A stretch of 64,000 nucleotides of DNA from Pyrrhosoma nymphula (Eukaryota; Arthropoda; Insecta; Odonata; Coenagrionidae). A program made the position numbers and the translations under genes. Position 1 is the first letter of the stretch. Each line of letters opens with the position of its first letter. The notes under the pieces were generated by a model. It had not been told where the DNA came from and did not search any database. It saw only the letters and a program-made list of their open reading frames with translations. Below are positions 21,541 through 31,980 of the stretch, piece by piece. The stretch spans positions 14,730,699-14,794,698 of the forward strand of contig OY754336.1 of NCBI GenBank assembly GCA_963573305.1. The letters run 5' to 3'.

Positions 21541-21775
21541 ATTACTAATATCTATTTTAGGCTTAAATATGCAATTGGTATCCCACGTTCGTAGGTACTC
21601 TAGATCTTGGCACAATTAAACGAAGGTTGTGTTAAATGTTTCTCATTGTATAAACTCTGCTGGCTTACTTAAGCGAGAGCGAGAATAGCATTGTTTGAGC
21701 TATTCATTTAAACAAGAGAATTAGATATTAACCCCAACAGTACCCTTACGTGCGCGATGTTATTTCAAATGTTTT

Positions 21776-21910
21776 AGCCGGCCCCGGTGGTGGCGGGGTA
21801 ATGTACTCGCCTGCGGAACCAAAGGTCGCAGGTTCGTATCCCGCCTGGGTAGGATTTTCACCTCCAAGGGCATGGTTTTATGGGTGTTCGTGTATATATC
21901 AAATAGGTAG
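21776..21910 (+). repeat. tRNA-derived SINE
   Basis: The copy begins near gccggccccgg, with a box A region (tggcggggtaatg, about 21791) and a strong box B (GGTTCGTATCC, 21831-21841), followed by the tRNA-unrelated body (gggtaggattttcacc, then tgggtgttcgtgtat). The copy at 948-1060 shares this body, so the element is repeated. The 3' limit is approximate; an ATT microsatellite at about 21948-21957 may mark the true end. Confidence 0.65.
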
Positions 21911-22059
21911 TGATTGACTTCGGCTGTTACCTATAGGTTCATCAGTATTATTATTAAAAGTAACTTGTTTACCTATGTACTTTGCCGTCGAAAGGTGGAC
22001 CTTTAATATCAAGGTTATTTAATGAGCAATGTCAGTTGAACGCGCACTGCCATGCACTG

Positions 22060-22141
22060 GAAAGTGAAAAACTCCATAGAAGATACTCGAACCCACGACC
22101 TCAGGATAAGCAAGCGTAGATTTGACCTCGCCGCCACGGAT
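22060..22141 (-). repeat. tRNA-derived SINE, minus orientation
   Basis: On the minus strand a ggcggcgaggtca box A region is followed by GTGGGTTCGAGTA (22083-22095), a box B with a decayed 3' end, and then a ggagtttttcac body. It faces the SINE at 21776 head-on, about 150 bases apart. This is probably a different subfamily from the upstream copy. Confidence 0.5.
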
Positions 22142-23992
22142 AACGGCAAATAATAATCTAGTGAATAGAAGTTTTCAACGATCCAGATTATGATTTGATT
22201 ATTATATTATAAATCAATGACGGTCATGCCAATGGGTGCTCTGGATTCTGGGCATTGATTATGTCTGTTCGTGGGAAGTTAATAACTTCCCGTAGTGCGG
22301 TAAAATTTTGTTTCGGTAGTTGCTATAGATGTCCGTGGACAAGTGAAAAGCAGAACTGATCTGAAATAAGTCGCGGCGAATAAGCCGATATTCTTTGACT
22401 CAAGGAATGTAGTTGACGTATCTTAATTCGGCAGATATGCCCACACGTCTTTGATTTTCCCCGAGAATATGTTTTCTTTTTAGGAAATGCCATTGTTATG
22501 GTGCCCGCCATTTGCTTCCGAAATTACTCGCAGTCGTTTACCTCGAACGTGATACCATTCCGCCCAAACTGAGACTGCGGAGCCACACGATGGCGCCGCG
22601 TTGCGGCGGCTGAAGGAAGCACAAACGTAAATAACCGTTATTGATGTCAAATTTTGTCCTCTTGCCGGAAATAAAATGGGAACACGAAATAGACACCAAC
22701 AAAATCTCATGCGAGATTAGTATTTGCTTGGCCACAAGCATTGAAATTAAATGTAGTTCGCAATACGCGAGCAAGGGTTGTCGCGGTAGTCAGTGTGAGT
22801 AGCCGGAGCTAAATCTAAGTAAGTAATTGCAGGAATTGAGTTGAGATCTTGTTTCTCGTCTAGGCGTCATGATTTTGGCCGCATTTTTACGTACCGAATG
22901 CTTTGGGTGCGCAAATGTCTGCGTTGTAATGGAGTTCTCTCCATTATATTATAATTGCTGTGTATTTATAAGAAATGACTACGTGTAAGGGACAGCTATT
23001 CGTTACGCAAGCATTTAGCAAAATAAAGCCGAGAACTCTCATTTCTTCATTTTTTTGCAAATTGCGTCGTACGTTTCGTCTAAGTCCTTTAATTAGCTCA
23101 CTGCGTCGCTGACGGCGGAAAAGTGATTTCCGCTATCCGTAATGTTGGAGGCCGTAGCAAGCGATAGTGTTTTGCGCAAGGAATTTCCTCTGTCCTAAAG
23201 GTCTTGAAAAGGGAATGAGAAATATCTTGCATTTATTATATTCGAGCAGTTTCCAACAGCCACTTTATCGCTCTTTTGGAATGTTGCTAGGTTCATGAGT
23301 GGTGTATGCATTTTGCACTTCTTATCGGTAAAGGTGACAAAATTAAAATAATTTTTGTTGTTAACTGCCTCTTTCTTCTGATAGGAATAATACTTTATAA
23401 ATCCACCTTAAAACATGCAACTAAGTTACTTTTGGGCGGTATTTGGACTGGAAAGGGTCCAGTAGGAAGGAAATCAGATTCAGAATTGCGTTGAATGCAA
23501 TATTGGCGTATGCGAAAAGAAGGGAATTTTGAGGGGGAATTCTTGAGAAAAGACAGAAAAGACTAGATCAAACTCTTAACATGGTGCGCAGCGTTGTGTG
23601 GATTCGTTAATTGGTTCTTTTGGCGGAAAACATATGTGTGTAGACTGAAAACCTTGAGATTTGGGTGTGTAGAATGTGGAAAATTCATTATTTTCAAAAA
23701 GTATTTGTTTTTTAACAGTACATTATTAAATTATCTGGACAGAAGTTTGACCGGAAAACGACACTGTGTTAAGAAAATATTTTATGATGCTTATTATGAT
23801 GCTCTATGTACCAGACTTGACCGAGATACGATAAACTCTCGCTACCATTTGATCTATATCGACTTAGAATAAACATTAAGCAGGAGAGTGCAATCGTATC
23901 AAAGAACATAAGAGTTACTTGTGCCTGTGGCGAATCTGAGTTATTATTTAATTTCTCCCTATTGGCGAATTTTGCTATTTAAAGTTTGTATC
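22142..23992. other. no gene recognised
   Basis: Intergenic. The frames at 22323-22774 (minus) and 23594-23872 (plus, 92 codons) show no family motif. Confidence 0.4.
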
Positions 23993-24170
23993 CAGGGTAG
24001 TGATGGTCAAAGTCGGTCTTTTGAGAGATCTCGGTCAGGCCTATCACTCCCACTTGTGATCCGATCGTGAGTGTAAGGTCATGAGTGATTGATGTTCCAG
24101 CTAGTGATCTGTTCAAGTTACATACGATCAATGATCTCTCTGGAAAGTCGTGAGCGATAAAAATCGTAAC
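23993..24170 (+). repeat. possible hAT-type element end
   Basis: The start cagggtagtgatggtcaaag followed by gtcggtctttt resembles the CAGGG-type termini of some hAT elements. Short permutations of gtgatc/gagtga fill the next 150 bases. No matching inverted end was found downstream and no transposase is present, so this is a tentative single-ended call. Confidence 0.25.
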
Positions 24171-24304
24171 GAACGCTGCTCTCGGTGGCCATTCGTGATT
24201 TATATACTGTAAGCATGACCGGTTTCCGTGGAGTTGTGGGTAATTTTTCGAAAACAATTGAAGGCACAATTGTGCAATACGTTCGAAGGTTTGTTTTGTT
24301 CTTT

Positions 24305-24332
24305 CCAAGAACACTTTATATAGTGTTCTTGG
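24305..24332. repeat. 10-base-arm palindrome
   Basis: ccaagaacac and gtgttcttgg are perfect inverse copies around tttatata. A further copy of cagtgttcttgg follows at about 24341. The half sites resemble steroid-receptor half sites, but the 11-base spacing is not canonical. Confidence 0.4.
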
Positions 24333-26104
24333 TTCTTACACAGTGTTCTTGGTTTGTGATTTTAAGCATTATTTAGAAGAATATTAGAAATATCCCTTAC
24401 GATTACAAAAATATAAAAAAGTGACATATTTTATGGACCACAAATTATTCAAAACTCATTATAAAAACCAATTGATAAATAGTAGCATAGAACGCTGCGA
24501 AAGTTTATTTTGGAATGTAGTTTGAACCGATCAACGTTTTCTTTTGGCCGTAAGAATTTAAAGCAAATTATTCGGCTGTAGCACTTAAATTCAATTTTCA
24601 ATTACAGTTGGTATTACTTATTTTCACTTGTGTAAGAGACGTTATATTTGTCGAGAATATTGAATCGAAGGGTTATCGTGTGTTTAAGTGACAATGGAAT
24701 TATGGAAATTCAATGATTAAAAATGCCAATGTACTATATGTGCTGTGATGTACTGCATGTGTTCATGTGGTGATATTTTTACATTTAAAGGTAATTTGTG
24801 TTTGGTAGACTTACGCTCCTAATGAATGTGTTATGACAGGAAATGAGTTTAAAGTGTTGCATAATCTTCGCAGGAGTCGGATAAGACTGATGACTGCAAT
24901 TAGTTCGTTCTTTCAACTTTTATATTAAATTTGCAATCAATGCGAATTGAAATTAATTTACTGACTACATGGATGCTCTTGAATTTTAATTTTGGGAGTT
25001 TTTTAAAGTTAGCTTACGCCGTGGAGGTTATAAAAGTTTCTGTGCTTCTGAAATGGCATAATATTGTGTTGTGTTTATGGACGTGAGTTACACGAAGAAA
25101 GTGTATGTTCAACTTATGCTCAAGTTATAGTTTATGTCGTAAATTTACCAAGAGTTAGTGCTTCAAGAATGGCCTTTATAGTGAAGTGAATGGTGGATTT
25201 TTGTCAATGTTTATTTACGTCGTAGATTTTCTTAAAGTTACAGTGCCCCCTGAAATAATCTCATAGTTTGCTGCTGTGTGTTTGTCTAAGAGCGAATTGC
25301 ATGTAAAAAGCGAACGTTCAACTTTGGTAATAGGTTTGTATACATCGTACTATAGATCTCAAATTAAGTTACAGTGCTTCTGAAATACTGTCTCGTGATC
25401 GTCGAGTGCTTACAATATGAATAAATGCTAAAATCAAAGATTTGTTAATAGTTTATCGTAATATTTGTCGTTTATTGATTACATCGGAAAGGTAAAGCAT
25501 AATTTCCGAGTATTAGTGCAAATACAGGATCCCAAGACATCCTGTGTACATACCTACATTGATTTGGGTTCATGTCTCACGTATTGAATATTCTATAGAA
25601 GTATATAATCATGGAGTATAGTAAATTTATCTTCTAATATCTGTGATTCTAATAATAACAATCAATCCTACAATGATTGCTTTTTTGTTAAGTTTCTTCT
25701 GTCGTGGTGTTATTTTTTTCTCGTGAAGCACATCTTGTGCCAAAGTGAACTGCATAGGACTTTTCACGTTTGCCATTCTCAATATTTGTTGTAATATATG
25801 AATTTTTTCAGCCACTTGAGTGATTTATATCTAATATAAAACGCTACTTACAAAACATGCTTCGTTTGTTGCCGTCGATTATAATCGTTGGCGTTTCACC
25901 GTACACTTTGTCACTTAGTTAACTAATCAAACGAGTCAATTATATTGATATTCAGTAAATATGTTTTTAGCAATACCTACATAGATTCTAAATGTTTAAA
26001 ATGCATAATATTAAATGATGGTTTGTATGGACCTACGTTACACCATTCAATAAATTGTATGTTCAGTAAAACTGCTAGTTGTTATAGTATTGAATATTTA
26101 TAGT
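24333..26104. other. no gene recognised
   Basis: AT-rich intergenic DNA. The 62-codon minus frame at 25627-25815 ends in a short hydrophobic stretch but has no recognisable identity. Confidence 0.45.
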
Positions 26105-26109
26105 GCTAT

Positions 26110-26380
26110 TCTCGCAAAATACTCAGATTGAATAAGGTTGCACACTTGAATTAAAACAATTGTCGAACACTGTGAAATGTCCACACTTTAATGTCATAAG
26201 TACGAGTAAAAGCTTTTATAAAACACATGGTCTCCAACCTTAAAACAAGTGAAAGTAAAAAAAGAGAACAAAATATAATCGCTGTTAATTACGCGGGAAC
26301 CAAAACACAAATGAAGTAAGTAGTACATTTTGTGAACGTTCAAATTAAAACAAAACAAGTCACCTTTTCCATCTTCAACA
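26110..26380 (-). repeat. copia 3' LTR
   Basis: In element orientation the LTR begins TGTTGAAGATGG and ends TTTTGCGAGA. It is the same length as its partner at 30006-30276. As the 3' LTR it lies directly after the polypurine tract. Confidence 0.93.
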
Positions 26381-26390
26381 CTCCCCCCCC
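26381..26390 (-). promoter_or_regulatory. copia polypurine tract
   Basis: On the minus strand this reads GGGGGGGGAG immediately before the 3' LTR start TGTTG. This is the expected position and composition for the plus-strand DNA synthesis primer. Confidence 0.85.
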
Positions 26391-26587
26391 TGTTCACAAA
26401 ATACCCCTGTGTACAACAATGATTATAAGTAAATACTCAAACACAAAATAATTACTGAAAAAAAACATGAAAAAACACAAAGATAACGAAACAATCGCTG
26501 TCAAAATAATATTTAAAATATAAACTATCCTTCGCCTGTCCTTTCATAACATAGTGACATATCTTTGGTTTTCTGCAGATTGGTATC
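26391..26587 (-). other. copia interior lacking RNase H
   Basis: Only about 200 AT-rich bases separate the end of the reverse transcriptase reading from the polypurine tract. RNase H normally needs roughly 400 or more bases here, and no recognisable RNase H coding is present. An internal deletion is likely. Confidence 0.6.
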
Positions 26588-27410
26588 TTATTGTTTTACT
26601 GACAAAAAACTCGATGAGAAACCTAGATTCCTGATGTCTAACTTCTGTGACAGTAGTTTCACAAAATAATCTACTCGCTGGTGCTCCTCCCAGACACCAA
26701 TATCATCAACGTACACAGTCACAAATAATTCCTTACTTTCGTTACTGTATAAACACCTGTCGCTCACAGCTCTTTCCAACTTTAACCCCACAAGCACCTC
26801 ACGCAAATAATCATTCCAGTCTCTGCCAGCCTGTTTAAGACCATATATACTTTTACGTAGCTTACACACAATTTCAGGACAATTTTGATGTACAAAACCA
26901 TAAGGCTGCTTTATGTAAATATCACCCTTTATCTTACTATGAAGGTATGCGGATTTAACATACACATGACGGCAATCCCAAAAAATTTCAACTAACAATG
27001 CTGTCATTAATCTAATTATTTTCCTACTTATAAAAGGACTTAATGTTTCTGAGAAATCAACACAAGGTACCTGGGTGAAATATTGAGCTATGAATCAAAC
27101 GGGCTATGAATCTCTTAACCTTTCCGTTCTCATCTCTTTTGGTTTTGAAAACCCACTTACATACTTTGATTTTACAACCCTCTGGTCTCTAGACAAGTAC
27201 CCAAGTACAATTAATTTCATGATTCCTCATTTCCGCTTCCATTGCTTTAATCCACATATTTCTGTTTTCACAACTTAATGCCTCATTTACTGTTCTAGGA
27301 TCACGAATATCACACAAATTAAAATCGGCAACTCTACTACAAATGCAAACTTCCACATGTTTTTTGATTCTAGTAGACCTGCGTAATTCTGGGACAAAAG
27401 AAATTTCAAC
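26588..27410 (-). pseudogene. copia reverse transcriptase remnant
   Basis: Reading right to left: W..AME.E and KWVFKTKRD (about 27255-27130), then a stretch with a frame change, then the 139-codon frame at 26588-27007. That frame contains the copia hallmarks KQPYGFV, CKLRKSIYGLKQA, and YVDD with catalytic aspartates at about 26704-26715. The motif A position, normally a D in MDVKTAFL, reads HVYVKSAYL, so the first catalytic Asp appears replaced by Tyr. The frame stops soon after the YVDD region, leaving no thumb or RNase H. The enzyme would be dead. Confidence 0.85.
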
Positions 27411-27452
27411 ATGGTTCCCTGCTTCTTCGTGTTCGAACGCATTTTCATCAGA

Positions 27453-27752
27453 TTATTCACCTTCATTGTTACTTACTTGCTCATCACTTTCATCATCATC
27501 ATCATGTATAACAACACATGGTTTAAAAACACTAGGAATTTTACCAATATTCAACCTTTTCATTGAAAAAATATGTTCTTGGAATTTAATGTCTCTTGAT
27601 TGAACCACACAATTGTTCTGTAAATCCCATAATCTGTAATCTCTCCTCTCCTTAGGATATCCTAGCATAATACATTCAACAGCTCTAGGCTTCATCTTGC
27701 TACCTTTAGGATTCTCAATATACATCAAAGCCTTGCACCCAAACACTCTCAT
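27453..27752 (-). pseudogene. copia integrase C-terminal/linker region
   Basis: This 99-codon frame reads MRVFGCKALMYI near its start, then KPRAVECIMLGYPKE, YRLWD and a charged acidic tail. These match the region of copia polyproteins after the integrase core (F.C.A....P...K...RA..CI.LGY). It is one frame away from the integrase reading at 27767-28750, so a frameshift lies at about 27752-27767. Confidence 0.8.
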
Positions 27753-27766
27753 CCTTTCGATTTATT

Positions 27767-28750
27767 TCACATCCAATTTAGTATTAAAAAAAACTCAAGA
27801 GTTACACTGTTATCAATAGCCGTAGATTTACACAAGTTTTTAACATAGCAAGCAGTCACAATTGCTTCTCCCCAAAATTTCTGAGGCACACCTGCATGAA
27901 TTAACATGCATCTGGCATAAGTTACAAGCTGTTGATTAAGTCTCTCTGCCACCCCTATTTGCTGATGAGCTCCAGCCAAACTAAGCCTTCGCTTTGTTCC
28001 ACACTGACTCAGATAATTACAAAATTCATCACCACCCCCATCAGATTGAAATTGTTTCACTTTGCAACCAGTTATATTCTCGACTCTGTTTTTGTAACTC
28101 ACAAAAGCTTCAAATGCATCACACTTTTTCTTTAGCACTTGTAACTTACTGCACCTTGAAAAATCATCAGAAAATGTCACGAAATATCTGGCATCACTCT
28201 TTGACGCTGGATTAACTTGGCACAAATCAGAATAAATTAGGTTCAGATTACCGGTTGATCTCTTTTCTCTCACTGGGAATGGGAGCTTCTTTGCCTTACC
28301 CTGAAAGCAGGTGTCACAATCCTCTACAACACCCTTGGGAATCACCTCGCAGTCTGGAAGATTGTCGGCATGGGCAAACCTCTGGTACCACACCTCTCTA
28401 GTCACCGCTCTCCTTGCTGTAACCGACACCGAAGCCGATTGAGATCCAGCAACATCCCGTCCTATCTTGTTCTCGATCCTGGAAGATTGCGATGGTTTCT
28501 TCTGCTCGTACCATTCCACATCAACTGCATAGAGGTCATCCTCTACCACTCGTGCGCGGATGATTTCTAGGTTGTAACTCTTATCGAAACCACTGAAGTA
28601 TCTATTGTCAATGGCGAACCTTACCCCATTTTTCTCAAATTGTCTCGGAGAAAATAAATTTTCACTAGAATCAGGAACCCAAAATACATTCCTCAGCTGC
28701 AGGGTCCACCCCCCACATTTATCCACTAATTTCATGGTGACGGAGCCCAC
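27767..28750 (-). pseudogene. copia protease tail and integrase
   Basis: This 327-codon open stretch holds the pre-integrase zinc-binding region (H at WYQRFAHADN, then CDTC, about 28300-28390). The integrase core follows, with all three catalytic acidic residues visible: IYSDLC (about 28230), FQSDGGGDEF (about 28035) and GVAERLN (about 27945). The core is the best preserved part of the element. It would normally be released from a gag-pol polyprotein by the protease, but here it is separated from gag by a frameshift near 28719-28750. The ATG is not a genuine start. Confidence 0.9.
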
Positions 28751-29612
28751 ACCTTTTATTTACACATTTTTTCCTCTTGGCCACTGATATAGCCCCGTTG
28801 ACAGAAACAAAATCTTCAATCAGTTCACGGTGAGGCGTTGAGTTAGCAGTGCACCCACTGTCTAGAGCCCCACATTTAGGATCGCTTAAAAGTAATCTTT
28901 GATTTACTTCTCCCTTCAGCGCCTTGAATTTCACTCTCACTTGCTTACCCCCAATTTGCTTCACATCTTCATTTGACTCGCAACTCATCCTAGCCCCGCT
29001 ATTTTTCGCCCTTGTTTCTAAATGCACTTCTCGATTTTTGAAAGTTCTCTCTTTCCCTTCCTTAAAACCCCCAATGTCATTAAAGTTTGCAACACTTCGT
29101 CTTTGCCAACTGTTTCTATTTTTATACGTGGATGGGCACGACGTTGATGCATGTCCTTCTGTCCCACACATATAGCAAAGCACAGTTCCACGGGCCTTTA
29201 CATCAAGCGCTTTGGGACACTCTTTGGCAATGTGTCCCTTTTGACGACATGCATGACACTCAGGTTGAACCCGATAATTGGATTGGGGCTTGTTAAACAC
29301 TAACCTTGTCACGTAACCCGTAATGTCGTCCTTCAACAGTCTGTCTTCTCTCTCTAATCCTATTTTATTTTCTTCAGCCCGGAGGATAGACATAAGACTT
29401 CTCACAGATAACCTGGCGTCCCTGGTGAGGCTTTTCACACAGTCTTTGTACTCTTCGGATAGACCCATAAGTATAATGAGAGCGACAATGCTATCCGAGA
29501 ACGTAACTAACCCAGTTTCGGAAAGTTCGCGATGGGTGGCTACCACTTTGTTAATGTATTCGCTCACGGGCATTTTGTCATCCTTCTCCATTCTCCTTTG
29601 GGATTTCATCAT
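28719..29612 (-). pseudogene. copia gag nucleocapsid and protease
   Basis: This 297-codon frame continues gag after one in-frame stop. It has two CX2CX4HX4C zinc knuckles, CHACRQKGHIAKEC (about 29220-29262) and CYMCGTEGHASTSC (about 29148-29190), which bind element RNA in the capsid. An aspartic protease active site, LDSGCTANSTPH, follows at about 28830-28865; the usual form is LDSGA(T/S). The frame is in phase with 29622-29933 and runs out before integrase. Confidence 0.9.
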
Positions 29613-29621
29613 GATAAGTTG

Positions 29622-29933
29622 TTAGTTTTCATCTCTCACCACAAAGACAACCTTTGAGGTATCCGAAGCATCCTTAACACTTCTTACTTGTCCGATACTT
29701 TCAAGATGTATGTCCTCCACGATTCTCTTAATGAATGGCAGGGATTTCTTGTTTGCACTCTTCTGTGCTGCTGTACAACTTCCTAATTGTACCTCAGTCC
29801 AGCCTTCATCAACCGCCTCCCATAGCTCTTTACTATCTAGAATTGACTGCACCTGACACGACCAAGCGTTGTAATTTCCAGATACAAGTTTAGTGATCGA
29901 CTCCCTCGATTCAGCCATTTCGTCAACGCTCAA
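29622..29933 (-). pseudogene. copia gag N-terminal segment
   Basis: The 103-codon frame beginning MSVDEMAESRES is the likely start of gag. It contains LVSGNYNAWSCQVQSIL, which matches the copia gag N-terminus (L.G.NY..W...M...L), followed by KELWEAVDEG. A single stop at 29622 separates it from the rest of gag in the same frame. The start lies about 58 bases inside the primer-binding site, a normal leader distance for a compact copia. Confidence 0.85.
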
Positions 29934-29990
29934 AATTTAACTCAATCTCTCCACGAAAATAATTTCACAATTCACAGTGGTATCGACATC

Positions 29991-30005
29991 TCTGGGCCCA
30001 TAACC
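29991..30005 (-). promoter_or_regulatory. copia primer-binding site
   Basis: In element orientation GGTTATGGGCCCAGA follows the 5' LTR directly. Drosophila copia uses GGTTATGGGCCCAG, complementary to an internal part of cleaved initiator tRNA-Met rather than the tRNA 3' end. The near-identity is from memory of the copia sequence. Confidence 0.85.
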
Positions 30006-30276
30006 TCTCGCAAAATACTCGGATTGAATAAGGTTGCACACTTGAATTAAAACACTTGTCGAACACAGTGAAATGTCCACACTTTAATATCATAAGTACG
30101 AGTGAGAGCTTTTATAAAACACATGGTCTCCCACCTTAAAACAAGTGAAAATCAAAAAAGAAAACAAAAGATATTCGTTATTTATTACGCGGGAACCAAA
30201 ACACAAATGAAATGAGTTATAGATTTTGTGAACGTTCAAATAAAAACAAAACAAGTCACCTTTTCTATCTTCAACA
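30006..30276 (-). repeat. copia 5' LTR
   Basis: This is the 271-base partner of 26110-26380. It begins TGTTGAAGATAG and ends TTTTGCGAGA in element orientation, next to the primer-binding site. Differences from the 3' LTR are mostly scattered substitutions clustered in the middle. Confidence 0.93.
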
Positions 30277-30439
30277 CGTCTTCTATCAGCATATTCAAGA
30301 ATTTAATGATGGGGGATATGTACTGCCTCAAGTCCTGATATGGGATACAAAAAAAAGGTTGGATTGGAAGGTTTTATAAAGGGTTTGATTTGGGTTGTGG
30401 CCTTCGGTGAATCTAAACCATTGGCTAATGTTGAGAGGG

Positions 30440-30770
30440 TGAGAATAGACTGAAGGCATATGAGCAGTGGGTCTCGAGAAGGATAATGAAAGTAAGATAG
30501 AAAGAAAGAGAAGTTAAGAGATACTTGAATAGTCATTGAAGTTACATATCACAGTGAAATTTAGGAGTCCACTGCATGTCATATTGTAGGTAATTGGAGG
30601 AAATGAGGTCCTGAAAGGCACTTCTGAAGGGAAAGGCTTGCTAAGTTGGGAGGGGTAGGAAAAGGATATGCAAGTAAAATGAATGGAAGTGATGTGCAGA
30701 ACTTAATTGAAGGAAAGAAATTTTTTAAAGGGGAAGGGTGGAGTAGTAACTGACCACCGAAATATATATG
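30440..30770 (+). pseudogene. RTE-like LINE C-terminal remnant
   Basis: The plus frame at 30446-30497 reads RLKAYEQWVSRRIMKV. This closely parallels RLEAFEMWVCRRMEKV in the RTE element at 59465-59845. After a stop and frame changes, weak similarity to the basic tail may continue. The rest of the LINE is missing. Confidence 0.45.
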
Positions 30771-31620
30771 GCTGTTAAGCTATTTGTAATGTTGGTAAAA
30801 TGTCATGGTCAGGTCAGAATTAAAGTGAGGGTCTTGTGGAATGAATGGACGTTGATAACACTCCAATGCTATAATTGCATTACTCCACCAATGTTTAAGA
30901 TAGGCATCAGTTTTTAAACTATAATAAGATTGTCTTTGCCACTATCGATTTCTGATTATCCTTTTGAATGTTCTGCTAACTTCCTGCTGGTTCCTTCTAA
31001 ATATTCCTGCTAAATATTTACCAGGGATTTTGGACCTGTAATGAATAATTTGTAGTATCAGAAATTATAATTTGTCCTTGGCAAGGAATTAAATTTTAAA
31101 TGAATATGGTCTAAGCTCCTGTGTACAAGCCTTGTCGGAATACACATTTTGATGGATGATATGAAGATTTTGTTGATTACAGATTGCCATCGCTATTTTA
31201 TAACAGATGACGCTGTCTACCGATCGCAGAAATACTGTATCGGTGGTATAAAGTCATAAATTGCCTTCCTAAACATGTTACTACATACCTACCTTGTCAT
31301 TATTTCCCTTTGTGATTGAAATAACTCCTTTCCGATTTCAATGGTATCGCCTAAGACTGATGAAATGAACATCTCATGTAATACATTTTTGCTTACAACC
31401 AATTACAGTATTATGATATTTAAATTGTACCGTTTGTTGAAGCTGCACTCTTTGCAAATGCAAACGAAATTGAGTCCCGTTATCTTGACCCACAGCCCAC
31501 CGGAGCAGCCCAAATATAGATAGTATAACGATTAAATACGATAAAAACAATTAATCATAATCACTGTCATTAACTTATATACACATTATACATAGTATTA
31601 ATATATTTCACGATTTACAA
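30771..31620. other. no gene recognised
   Basis: Intergenic AT-rich DNA. The only frame (31341-31523, 60 codons) has no motif. Confidence 0.45.
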
Positions 31621-31621
31621 A

Positions 31622-31930
31622 AGCTCAGTTACAGTACAGTTTGATCTATAGTGTAGTTCAAACCCTGTTATATAACTCGGTCACAGTACAGTTTGAGCTA
31701 TAGTACAGTTCAAACCCTGTTACACAGCTCGGTCACAGTACAGTCTGAGCTATAGTACAGTTCCAATCCTGTTACACAGCTCTGTTACAGTTCAGTTGGT
31801 GCCACAATACACTTCCAGCATAGTGATGCAGCACTGTTACAGTACAGCTCTCTCCACAGTACAGTCTCCACAGTACACTTCCAGTGCAAATCATTCCTTC
31901 ATAAAGCCCACCACAGTACAGTCCAGTAAA
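31622..31930. repeat. 52-bp tandem array
   Basis: About four units of 52 bases start near 31623, 31675, 31727 and 31779, each built on agctcggtcacagtacag and ctatagtacagttc with ccctgttacac. Units 2 and 3 are most alike, and the fourth and the following partial copies to about 31930 decay. The submotif acagtaca recurs every 15-30 bases. The array lies just beyond the 3' end of the LINE on the minus strand, so it could be that LINE's repeated 3' UTR or a minisatellite. Confidence 0.8.
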
Positions 31931-31980
31931 GTTATGTGGACTGGAACTGAGCTAAATGCTGAGTTTAGTCCAGCTTTAGC

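Larger units (their letters stand above)
26110..30276 (-). mobile_element. Ty1/copia LTR retrotransposon, decayed
   Basis: A 4.17-kb element on the minus strand has two 271-base LTRs, a copia-type primer-binding site, a G-rich polypurine tract and gag-protease-integrase-reverse transcriptase in copia order. The LTRs differ at about 22 positions by eye (about 92% identity), so it is not a recent insertion. Stops and frameshifts break the reading frame and RNase H is missing. The 5-base flanks (gctat on the left, cgtct on the right) do not match, so the TSD was mutated or the copy arose by recombination. Confidence 0.95.

Noticed and set aside
27932..29625. Plus-strand open frames across the copia element (for example 28924-29175, 29323-29625)
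   Set aside because: They are antisense shadows of gag and integrase on the minus strand.
26105..30281. A 5-base TSD for the copia element
   Set aside because: Left flank gctat and right flank cgtct do not match, and shifting the LTR boundary by a base or two does not fix it.
31622..31930. CRISPR-like spacing in the 52-bp array
   Set aside because: The units are head-to-tail and homologous along their whole length, with no unique spacers, so it is a minisatellite-type repeat.
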